Below are positions 23,223 through 32,022 of a stretch of DNA of 64,000 bases, piece after piece. The translations under genes and the position numbers were made by a program. The notes beneath the pieces were generated by a model. The model saw only the letters and a list, made by a program, of their open reading frames with translations. It ran no database searches and was not told where the DNA came from. The stretch's first letter is position 1. The number at the start of each line of letters is the position of its first letter. Origin of the DNA: Heracleum sosnowskyi (lineage: Eukaryota; Streptophyta; Magnoliopsida; Apiales; Apiaceae); assembly GCA_030848705.1 (NCBI GenBank), contig JAUIZM010000016.1:2790001-2854000 (forward strand), written 5' to 3'.

Positions 23223-23444
23223 TGTTGCCCAGTAAATAACAATTGTAGAAGGGGGTTGAATACAATTGTATAAGATTCTCGACTTTATATAACACAAATA
23301 TGAAAGATCAATAACAATAACAATAACAATAACAGCTTTATTAACTTTGATATAAAACTGTTACAAACTCTCTTAAGAAATTCTGATGTTCTTAAGAGCT
23401 GCTAGCTTACAAAAACTCTCTCAAGAAATTCTGTTCTTAAGAGC
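23223..23444 (-). repeat. B2 5' LTR, U5-side fragment
   Basis: 222 bp up to the insertion point of element C (TSD AGAGC 23440-23444). It continues at 36473-36856. Confidence 0.95.
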
Positions 23445-23988
23445 TGTTAGATATAATTGCTAATGTTTGTTTATCAGTGTTTAAGCAACAGGTACTGACA
23501 AGAGTTTATCAGAAGCCAATCAGAGTTTAGTTAAACTCTGATAGGGTGAAGAGTTTAAAGGAAGCCGGTCAGAGTTTATTTAAAGTCTGACAGGGTGATA
23601 GTTGAATTAGCTGTCGGTGCTGAATTGAAGATTCTAGAAGCAATATATTCTGAAGATGGAAAGAAGCAGAATATATTGATACAGCTAAGGAAACGGAATA
23701 GAAGACTGAAGCAATCCTTAATTGATAACAATTGTATAGCTAATTTGTAGGAATATCAATTAGATAAGGATTGTGTAACTGTGTATTATATAAACACAGA
23801 TAGGTTATCCCTAGAAGGGATGCGATCATTGAATTATTATTCTTGTAACCTAGAAGCTCTTTGTGATTCATTAACATCATAAAGAGAGAAGCTGTTAATA
23901 AGATTACAGTTTTATTGATTCATAAACAGTGTTATTAATCATTGTTATTCTCATACATACTTGATTATATTGTGTATTCGGCCTAACA
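23445..23988 (+). repeat. 5' LTR of C
   Basis: 544 bp, TGTTAGATAT...GGCCTAACA. U3 holds two inverted repeats made of the family word: TCAGAGTTTA/TAAACTCTGA (2-nt spacer, near 23520) and an imperfect GTCAGAGTTTA/TAAAGTCTGAC (near 23568). A leader inverted repeat CTCTTTGTGAT/ATCATAAAGAG lies at 23857-23886. Confidence 0.97.
23784..23794 (+). promoter_or_regulatory. TATA box of C 5' LTR
   Basis: TATTATATAAACACAG, with the same TATAAACACAG core as in family B; the CAGAGTTTA cluster is 185-290 bp upstream. Confidence 0.6.
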
Positions 23989-23990
23989 AT

Positions 23991-24002
23991 TGGTATCAGA
24001 GC
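23991..24002 (+). other. PBS of C
   Basis: TGGTATCAGAGC, initiator Met tRNA type, two bases after the LTR. Confidence 0.9.
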
Positions 24003-24051
24003 CAAGGCTGTTTAATATATACAGTTTTACGATTCAAACACAGTAATAATC

Positions 24052-26400
24052 ATGTCTGAAGAAAATCAAAATCAAGTTCCTCCTGCGGCTGAACAGGTTA
24101 AGCCAAATTCTGTGAGTCGATATGAAACTATCAGGGTTCCAATACTCAGGCCAATAGAGTATCCGATATGGAGGGTGAAGATGACCATGTTTCTGGAGGC
24201 TACAGATCCAGAATATCTTGACAGAATTAATAATGGTCCTCATAAGCCAACTAAATTATCTCCTGCTGTTGGTGATAAAGAACAGACACTGATTCCAAAG
24301 GAAAAGAAAGATTATACTCCTGAGGACATCTCATCTTTTGCAAAAGATGCCAAGGTAAGACATCTTTTGCACAGTGCTTTAGATAATGTTATGTCTAACA
24401 GAGTAATTGGTTGCACAACGGCAAAAGAAATCTGGGATGCTTTGGAAGTCAGGTGTCAAGGAACCACTGCTATAAAGAAGAACAGGAAGACAATACTCAC
24501 ACAGGAGTATGAGCACTTTGATTCAAGATCTAATGAAACCTTGACTGAGACTTATGACAGGTTTTGTAAATTACTGAATGATCTGTCTCTGGTTGACAAA
24601 GAATATGAACTTGAAGAGTCCAATCTCAAGTTTCTGTTATCTCTACCTGAAAAGTGGGATTTAAAGTCAACAACAATCAGAGATAATTATGATCTTGCTG
24701 ATACAGATCTTGATGAGATCTATGGATTGTTAAAGACTCATGAACTTGAGATAGAACAAAGAAACAGGAGGTCAAGCAAGAAGACAAAATCTGTTGCTCT
24801 CAAAGTCGAGGAGAAGCCCATTAAGAAGGAATCATCAAGGAGGAAAGCCAAAGGAAAGGCTTTAGTCATTAAATCTGAGAGTGAGTCATCAAACTCTGAT
24901 GATGATTCAAACTCTGATGAAGCTTCTGACTCTGAGGATGATGAAGAACAGTTGATGCAAATGGCGGCATTGATGGTGAAGACCTTCAAGAAGATGGGAT
25001 TCAAGAACTTCAAGAAAGGAAAGAGATTCTCAAGGAGAGATTCAAATTCTGAGAAGAAGAATTTCAGAAAGTCTGATGGAAGGGATACAAAGTCTGGAAA
25101 GAAGGACAAATCTGAGATCCAGTGCTACAAGTGCAAAGAGATGGGTCACTATGCTCCAGAGTGCAAGAAAGGAAAAACTGGAAAAGCACTCGTCTCTAAA
25201 GGCAAAGACTGGGCAGATACTTCAGATTCTGATGATGGAGAAAATTATGCTCTTATGGCAACTGTCAAAAATGAGACTGAATCATCAGAAAATAAGGTAC
25301 CTCTAACTACTTATGCTTATGATACTGATAATATTTCTGAATTAAGAATTTATCTTAAGAACATACATGTTAGTTATAGGGATCAGACTTTAGAGAATGA
25401 AAGGATTAAAACTGAGAGTCTTAGTCTTAAAGAAAGAAACAAGTTTCTTGAAAGAGAACTTGAGAATATGAAGAAGATTCAAAAAGAAAGAGATGATGCT
25501 GTTTATGTTGAACAGGAGTTGCTTAAAAGATATAGGCAACTAGAATCTGATTTAGAGAAGGAAAGGAAAATAATTAAAACTTGGACTAATTCTGGCAGAG
25601 ATACACATCAAGTTTTCCAAACAGATGCTGTAGGTTTAGGATACAGTGAGGAAGATGAACTTAGGTTTCAAGATAAAATTAAGGTTAGAGCTTTCACAAG
25701 TTCATATTCAACTCCTGTAACATTTGTTCCTGAGTCTGGAAAGTTAAAATCTGTAGTTGTGAAAGAAGCTGTTATGGAGCCAGTTGAAGCTTGTGTTGAA
25801 CAAGTGGATATTGAATCTAAAACAGAGAAGCCTGTTGAGCTAGAAGCTGTTAAAGAACCAATTAGAGTCTGTGAGAAACAGGTTAATGTTGGTTTAATGA
25901 CAGGAAAACAGTTTAAACATAAGCTCAAAGAGGTTAAGTCTGCCATGAAACCTAAAGGGTCCAAGAGAAATAGGAATGGAAAAATAGGCATAAATAGTAG
26001 AAATAATCATATGCCTAATGCTGGTGCTTCAAGGAAAACATGTTACAGTTGTGGTAGTTCTAATCATCTTGCTAGATTTTGTACTAAGAACAAGCATATT
26101 AATTCTTTAACTTCTACTTCAGAAGTAAAGAATGATTATGTAAGAGTAAAACCACAGACCTTATGCAAACATTGTGGGAGCACTTGGCATTCTATTTACA
26201 CATGTAAGAGTTATCATGCAATTTATCATAATTACTATGAGCTAAAACCCAACTTGAAATGGGTTAGAGCAAACTCTGCTAGTGTAAAATCTGACAATGT
26301 TAGTTTAAACTCTGAGAAAGCAGATTCCGCTGCAAAAGCTAACACTGTTAAGAAAGGCAAAGGATCCAAGCAAGTCTGGATCCTTAAAACTAACACTTAG
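24052..26400 (+). CDS. gag: C Gag protein
   Basis: 782 codons from ATG 24052. N-terminal copia Gag region (VPILRPIEYPIWRVKMTMFL), UBN2-type domain (TAKEIWDALEVRCQG, EYEHFDSRSNETL), a linker of NSD/SDSED repeats, CCHC knuckle CYKCKEMGHYAPEC, coiled coil, then CYSCGSSNHLARFC and CKHCGSTWHSIYTC. It ends QVWILKTNT at TAG 26398-26400. Pol lies in the +1 frame, so gag-pol expression needs a frame change or splicing. Confidence 0.93.
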   Translation: MSEENQNQVPPAAEQVKPNSVSRYETIRVPILRPIEYPIWRVKMTMFLEATDPEYLDRINNGPHKPTKLSPAVGDKEQTLIPKEKKDYTPEDISSFAKDAKVRHLLHSALDNVMSNRVIGCTTAKEIWDALEVRCQGTTAIKKNRKTILTQEYEHFDSRSNETLTETYDRFCKLLNDLSLVDKEYELEESNLKFLLSLPEKWDLKSTTIRDNYDLADTDLDEIYGLLKTHELEIEQRNRRSSKKTKSVALKVEEKPIKKESSRRKAKGKALVIKSESESSNSDDDSNSDEASDSEDDEEQLMQMAALMVKTFKKMGFKNFKKGKRFSRRDSNSEKKNFRKSDGRDTKSGKKDKSEIQCYKCKEMGHYAPECKKGKTGKALVSKGKDWADTSDSDDGENYALMATVKNETESSENKVPLTTYAYDTDNISELRIYLKNIHVSYRDQTLENERIKTESLSLKERNKFLERELENMKKIQKERDDAVYVEQELLKRYRQLESDLEKERKIIKTWTNSGRDTHQVFQTDAVGLGYSEEDELRFQDKIKVRAFTSSYSTPVTFVPESGKLKSVVVKEAVMEPVEACVEQVDIESKTEKPVELEAVKEPIRVCEKQVNVGLMTGKQFKHKLKEVKSAMKPKGSKRNRNGKIGINSRNNHMPNAGASRKTCYSCGSSNHLARFCTKNKHINSLTSTSEVKNDYVRVKPQTLCKHCGSTWHSIYTCKSYHAIYHNYYELKPNLKWVRANSASVKSDNVSLNSEKADSAAKANTVKKGKGSKQVWILKTNT

Positions 26401-26419
26401 TGTTTGTTTGTGATTGCAG
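26284..26419 (+). other. Candidate optional gag-pol intron of C
   Basis: Donor-like AGT/GTAAAA at gag phase 0 (26284) and acceptor TTTGTTTGTGATTGCAG/GG ending at 26419; 136 nt, which is 1 mod 3 and equals the frame offset between gag and pol. Inference. Confidence 0.4.
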
Positions 26420-29400
26420 GGTATAATAGAGAGCACACTTATCTTGGACAGTGGATGCTCAGGACATATGACTGGAAATAAAGCCCTGCTATCAGACTTT
26501 GTGGAGAAGGATGGCCCAAAAGTTTCCTATGGAGATGGAAACGTAGGACACACTCTGGGATATGGCAATATTAATCTTGGAAGTGTCATCATCACAAATG
26601 TAGCTCTAGTCTCAGGACTCAAGCATAATCTGTTATCTGTGAGTCAAATCTGTGACAGAGGAAACCATGTAGATTTTCATAGTGAATACTGTGAAGTTAT
26701 CAGTAAATCTACTGGAAAAGTTGTTCTAGTTGGACACAGGCGCAACAATATTTATGAAGCAAGTTTGGTAACAAACTCTGATGGAAATACAGTGTGTCTG
26801 ACTGCAAAGATGTCAAATGAAGAGAGTTGGAATTGGCACAAGAAGCTCTCTCATCTCAATTTGAACAACATCAATGAGCTGATAAGAAAGGATCTTGTAA
26901 GAGGACTTCCAAAATCAATACTCAGTCTAGATGGCCTATGTGATTCTTGTCAAAAGGCCAAACAAAGGAAGTCATCTTTCAAGAGCAAATCTGAATCTTC
27001 AGTAGTGGAACCTTATCATCTTCTACATGTTGATCTCTTTGGACCAGTGAATATAATGTCAATGGGCAGAAAGAAATATGCTCTAGTAATTGTTGATGAA
27101 TATACTAGATATACATGGGTGTATTTCTTGTCAAAGAAGGATGAAACTGCTCAAATTCTAATGGATCATGTAAATCTACTGGACAAAGGATCACAGCACA
27201 AAGTCAAAATAATAAGGAGTGATAATGGAACGGAATTCAGAAACTCAATCATGGAAGCTTTCTGCAAGGAAAGAGGGGTGAAACAAGAATTTTCTGCACC
27301 TGGCACTCCACAGCAAAATGGTGTAGTTGAAAGAAAGAACAGAACTTTAATTGAAGCAGCCAGAACTATGCTTGAAGAAGCAAAATTACCAACTTATTTC
27401 TGGGCAGAAGCTGTTCAAACTGCTTGTTTTACTCAAAATGCTACACTGATCAACAAGCATGGGAAAACACCATATGAGATGGTGAAAAATAAGAAGCCAA
27501 ATTTGAAATATTTTCATATATTTGGATGCAAATGCTTTGTGTTGAAGACTCATCCTGAACAGTTGACAAAGTTCGAAGTAAAAGCTGATGAAGGAATTTT
27601 TGTTGGCTATCCATTGTCAACAAAAGCATTCAGAGTGTACAATCTAAGAACTAAGGTGATCATGGAATCCATACATGTGTCATTTGATGACAAGAAAATA
27701 ATTGGACTTGAAGACAAGGATGGATATGATCAACTACGTTTTGAAAATGAAGATCTATTCTCTGATGATGTAAACTCTGACGAAGCAGGTTTGACAAACT
27801 CTGAAGGAGCATACTCTGAACCTCTACTGGTAAATACTGAAGAAACTGAAAATTCTCAAATTGAAAAAATTAGAGAACCAGTTGAGGGGGAGCGTGAAGA
27901 AGCTCAACAAGACACAGCAAGTGAGTCAGTTGAGGAAACTGATTCAAACTCTGACAGTTCAAACTCTGAACCATCAAATTCAGGGGGAGCCTCAGGTGCT
28001 GCAGAAAGTCAACACATGAATCAGGAGAGCATGGATCAAGGGGGAGGATTCGATAATGATGCAAGAAACCACTTACCAACAGCAAGAAAGTGGACACAGG
28101 CACACACACCTGATCTCATAATTGGAGATCCTGATGCTGGTGTGAGAACTAGAAGTGCAACAAATAATGAGTGTCTGTATCATGCTTTCTTGTCTCAAAC
28201 AGAACCAAAGAAAGTGGAGGAAGCTCTTCAAGATGCTAATTGGATTACAGCAATGCAAGAAGAGTTAAATGAATTTGAAAGAAATGAAGTCTGGACACTT
28301 GTACCTAGACCAAAGAACAGATCAATTGTGGGTACAAAGTGGGTTTTCAGAAATAAGACTGACAGTGATGGTGTGATTACAAGGAACAAGGCTAGACTTG
28401 TGGCAAAAGGTTATTCACAACAGGAAGGAATTGACTATGATGAAACCTTTGCTCCAGTTGCAAGATTGGAAGCCATAAGGATTTTTCTGGCCTATGCTGC
28501 ACACAAGAAGTTTAAAGTCTTTCAGATGGATGTGAAAAGTGCTTTTCTCAATGGGAAGCTTGAAGAAGAGGTATTTGTTGAACAACCACCAGGATTCGTA
28601 GATCCCAAGCATCCAGATTATGTCTACAGGCTTGACAAGGCATTATATGGACTAAAGCAAGCACCAAGAGCATGGTATGAAACTCTTGCTCAATTTCTTT
28701 TAGAAAGTGGGTTCACAAGAGGTACAATTAATAAAACCTTGTTTTATTTCAATTCTGGTGATGATTTGCTATTAGTTCAAATCTATGTAGATGATATTAT
28801 TTTTGGATCTACTAATGACAAACTTTGTAAGAAGTTTGCAAAGCTTATGCAATCCAGGTATCAAATGAGCATGATGGGAGAGCTTAGTTATTTTCTAGGC
28901 TTACAGGTCAAACAAACAGATGATGGTATTTTTATCAATCAAGCAAAATATACCAGAAATCTTCTCAAGAAATTTGGTATGCTTGATAGTTCATCTGCCA
29001 CAACTCCCATGGCTACAGCAACGAAGCTTGATAAAGACACAGGAGCCTCAGTAGATATTACTAACTACAGAGGAATGATAGGGTCTCTACTGTATCTTAC
29101 TGCAAGTAGACCTGATATCATGTATGCAACATGTCTTTGTGCAAGATTTCAAGCAGATCCTAGAGAGCCTCATCTAACAGCTGTAAAAAGGATTTTCAAA
29201 TATCTCAAAGGCACCATAACCTTGGGTTTGTGGTATCCTAGAGAATCAGAGTTTAAGTTGATTGGTTACTCTGATGCAGATTTTGCAGGCTGTAAGATAG
29301 ACAGAAAAAGTACAAGTGGAAGCTGTCAATTTTTAGGTGACAGATTGGTTTCTTGGTACAGTAAGAAACAGAAATCAATTTCTACATCCACTGCAGAAGC

Positions 29401-29728
29401 AGAGTATATAGCAGCTGGTAGCTGTTGTGCACAGATTTTATGGATGAAAAATCAATTGCTGGATTATGGGTTAAGGTACTCTAAAATACCTATTTTCTGT
29501 GATAACCAAAGTGCTATTGCTATGACAGGAAATCCAGTACAGCACTCCATGACCAAGCACATCAGCATAAGGTATCATTTTATCAGAGAACATGTGGAAG
29601 AAGGAAATATTGAGCTTCATTTTGTGTCTACAGACCAACAACTTGCAGATATCTTCACCAAACCTTTGAGTGAAGCTACTTTTACAAGATTGGTAAATGA
29701 ACTTGGAATGATCTCTGGCTCTGACTAG
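26414..29728 (+). CDS. pol: C Pol polyprotein
   Basis: 1104 codons of open frame. There is no ATG at the beginning; the frame opens with TTG CAG GGT, so Pol is probably made as a fusion with Gag. Protease LDSGCSGHMTG, GAG-pre-integrase WHKKLSHLNL, integrase LHVDLFGPVN, SDNGTEF and QQNGVVERKNR, a linker with NSD/NSE and three GGGGGAG tracts (27886, 27982, 28040), RT with DVKSAFLNG and YVDDIIFGS (near residue 790), RNase H with YSDADFAGC (near 951) and CDNQSAIAMTGNP. All catalytic motifs are intact. Confidence 0.95.
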   Translation: MQGIIESTLILDSGCSGHMTGNKALLSDFVEKDGPKVSYGDGNVGHTLGYGNINLGSVIITNVALVSGLKHNLLSVSQICDRGNHVDFHSEYCEVISKSTGKVVLVGHRRNNIYEASLVTNSDGNTVCLTAKMSNEESWNWHKKLSHLNLNNINELIRKDLVRGLPKSILSLDGLCDSCQKAKQRKSSFKSKSESSVVEPYHLLHVDLFGPVNIMSMGRKKYALVIVDEYTRYTWVYFLSKKDETAQILMDHVNLLDKGSQHKVKIIRSDNGTEFRNSIMEAFCKERGVKQEFSAPGTPQQNGVVERKNRTLIEAARTMLEEAKLPTYFWAEAVQTACFTQNATLINKHGKTPYEMVKNKKPNLKYFHIFGCKCFVLKTHPEQLTKFEVKADEGIFVGYPLSTKAFRVYNLRTKVIMESIHVSFDDKKIIGLEDKDGYDQLRFENEDLFSDDVNSDEAGLTNSEGAYSEPLLVNTEETENSQIEKIREPVEGEREEAQQDTASESVEETDSNSDSSNSEPSNSGGASGAAESQHMNQESMDQGGGFDNDARNHLPTARKWTQAHTPDLIIGDPDAGVRTRSATNNECLYHAFLSQTEPKKVEEALQDANWITAMQEELNEFERNEVWTLVPRPKNRSIVGTKWVFRNKTDSDGVITRNKARLVAKGYSQQEGIDYDETFAPVARLEAIRIFLAYAAHKKFKVFQMDVKSAFLNGKLEEEVFVEQPPGFVDPKHPDYVYRLDKALYGLKQAPRAWYETLAQFLLESGFTRGTINKTLFYFNSGDDLLLVQIYVDDIIFGSTNDKLCKKFAKLMQSRYQMSMMGELSYFLGLQVKQTDDGIFINQAKYTRNLLKKFGMLDSSSATTPMATATKLDKDTGASVDITNYRGMIGSLLYLTASRPDIMYATCLCARFQADPREPHLTAVKRIFKYLKGTITLGLWYPRESEFKLIGYSDADFAGCKIDRKSTSGSCQFLGDRLVSWYSKKQKSISTSTAEAEYIAAGSCCAQILWMKNQLLDYGLRYSKIPIFCDNQSAIAMTGNPVQHSMTKHISIRYHFIREHVEEGNIELHFVSTDQQLADIFTKPLSEATFTRLVNELGMISGSD

Positions 29729-31137
29729 AGATACGGGTTAGACTCAAAATTTATACATGTTTAATTTTTGTTGCTCATGATTCCTTGCATATGTTAACTG
29801 TTATGAGTACCAGTGTCATAAACTCTGTTGGTCAAACTCTGATGTTAAACTCTGTTAGTCATAAAATGTTGGTCATACTTTGAATGTTACAGTTTAAATG
29901 CTATTCTCTGATTGTAATTTTGTCTGGAACATATGGACCAATGAAGAAATTTGTATAAAGCATAATTATCAGTAAGTAACTGTGAATCCTTAAGAGTTGT
30001 ATAGATTCTGACCTCAAAAATGTGCAGTAAGCTAACACAGCATGATACTGTCTCTATATTTATAGCATCTCTTAGTTTATTGATCCTATACACTGAGTCT
30101 GTATTAGCTGTTTGCATTTTCTCTCATAAGTTAATTATATTTACTGATGCAAAGTCTAAACTCTGATTATTAATTACAAATAATTCACCCTCAAATTCAA
30201 AAGATGCCAAACAGAGCACAAATTCCTTTGAGATCATGTTGTGCCTAGGACGATCCAGGAACTTATTGTATGAAATAAGGGCTAAAATCTTTGATTTTTG
30301 GTGACTAGTGCCAACCACTGATTACTGGAAAAATTAAAAAAAAAAAAAAAATAATAATAATAATAATAAAATAATAATAAAAAAAAAAAATAAAGGGGGT
30401 GAAAAATAAAAGACATATCCAAATGAAAGGATATCAGTAATACAGAGTTTAGATATAAAATCAGATTTTATGTTATAAATGAGAGTTTAGGCAACCAGTT
30501 TTTACTACTTTAGATTGTGGATTTTATGCACTTTGAGATGGTCTAAATACTGATTTCGGTAAACTCTGCTACTACACACACATACTTTCACACCTGTACA
30601 GATTGAGAAAAGAGTTTATTGACAAAGAAGGACAAATGGTAAACACTGATGTTTTGTGTGAAATACGCCGAGGTTACTTTGTTTTAATCTCTGATGGTTA
30701 AAATAATTTCCTTGTTTCAGACAGTTTATGATTTTGGGTTTAGTCATTTGTTTTTCGAAAAAGTGTGATTGAACAGAGAAAAGATAGAGTTTGTTTGATA
30801 AGTCCTGATAGTGATTAACCAATGCTATTGAGTATGTTAGTTTATTGTACAAAGTGATATCTTCTCTTTCACTTTACAATTACTATGCAATATTGATAAT
30901 ACTGAAATGTAAAGCAACAAAATGGGTCTTTTTCATTAATTGATTCAAACTTTGTTTACATTCAGTCAATTACATACTCATGCCTAGCTAATATTTCTGG
31001 TACATACTAATCTTTCTGGTTACAAAAGAAAAGATCTATTTAACCAGGATAAGTATTTGAATGCTATATATGAAGCAGAAGAGCTAGAGCCAGAAGCTAT
31101 TGTGCTCTATTACTTCTGATAATAGCTACCCAGTTGT
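29729..31137. other. Non-coding stretch of C after pol
   Basis: 1.4 kb AT-rich DNA with repeated AAACTCTG words (29820-29860, 30440, 30560) and a low-complexity A/(AAT)n run. A purine-rich AAAGGGGGTGAAAAATAAAA follows the run at about 30392. No convincing gene. Confidence 0.5.
30327..30393. repeat. Low-complexity A/(AAT)n tract
   Basis: Run of A and AAT repeats, a microsatellite inside the 3' region of C. Confidence 0.85.
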
Positions 31138-31533
31138 TCATCTGGTCATTATACCATCTGGGATTGCTTGACAACATCCTGAAGATGAATCATCATCATC
31201 ATCATCTTCCTGGATTCTCTTTCTGCTTTGCAGCTTGCAGGATTCCAAGAAGAGTGACTCTTCAGTACCCGTCAAGAAGCTCTGTTGAAAAAGCATCATG
31301 CAAACCATCATAGCTTCATTGTCTGCCAGGATGGGCATATCATAAGGACCGGGACGGATGATATGCACATACGGATTAGAAATTGGTCCTTCAGCAATTT
31401 CATCATCTGCTATAAGACCTTCATCGTTCAGAAAAGAAAGAACAAGAAACTCATCAATGATGTAATTTGCTTGTTGCGGCCAGTTTAAATTCAAGAATGC
31501 TTCAACATCCATGAACTCAAAGGTTCCTGCCAT
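31138..31533 (-). CDS. 131-aa antisense ORF inside element C, function unknown
   Basis: ATG at 31533, stop at 31138. N-terminal part MAGTFEFMDVEAFLNLNWPQ, a middle with mixed hydrophobic and acidic residues (IIDEFLVLSFLNDEGLI, MMVCMMLFQQSFL), a basic SRKRIQE patch and a DDDDDDSSSG acidic run near the end. No known family recognised and no membrane segment. It is transcribed away from the extra ORF at 32023; a TATTTAT lies about 110 bp upstream of the ATG. Length and balanced composition suggest a real ORF, but families A, B and D offer no counterpart here, so chance is not excluded. Confidence 0.4.
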   Translation of the reverse strand: MAGTFEFMDVEAFLNLNWPQQANYIIDEFLVLSFLNDEGLIADDEIAEGPISNPYVHIIRPGPYDMPILADNEAMMVCMMLFQQSFLTGTEESLFLESCKLQSRKRIQEDDDDDDSSSGCCQAIPDGIMTR

Positions 31534-32022
31534 TTTGGGTGTATAGTAAGTTTAAGATATGAAGCCTGTTGTTAAAATGCTTTGAGTTTTTAAAGCATTC
31601 AAACAGGGTAACTGAAAGGTTTTTACTAGAATCGAAGCGCTTGGGATAAATAAGGTGCGGAGTTTCAAGACAGTCATTATTATTCTGACTGTTGAGTTCC
31701 TTTGTACTTTATTATTAAAATTGATAATTTTATTATTATTGATTTTTTTTCTTCTTTTAAGCGAATATTTTGAGTGTTATATGTGATGACAGGTGTCTCC
31801 ACGTCTGCACGTGTGTATTGGAAGTTGTTAGAAACAGCTGTCAGCGTATTTCCGTTCGACATCTGTCCCACTAACATACTTCTAATCTTTACAGTTATTA
31901 TTTAATACACTACATACACACGATTCAATCTTTTACGCACTTCATCTTTTCCTAAGTTTTTATTCACACACAAACACTCAAACACTTTCAAAGCCTAGTA
32001 CTTCTTGTTTTCAAATCTTCTA
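31534..32022. promoter_or_regulatory. Possible bidirectional promoter region between the antisense ORF and the extra ORF of C
   Basis: 489 bp. On the minus strand TATTTAT near 31645 precedes the 131-aa ORF. On the plus strand TTATTTAATACAC near 31893 precedes a CA/CT-rich leader (ACACACAAACACTCAAACAC) and the ATG at 32023. This would explain how an ORF 2.3 kb after pol is expressed. Inferred only from sequence. Confidence 0.35.

Noticed and set aside
30392..30413. AAAGGGGGTGAAAAATAAAA as a second PPT of C
   Set aside because: Purine-rich, but it borders a low-complexity tract and has no counterpart in B or D; weaker than the conserved tract in the extra ORF.
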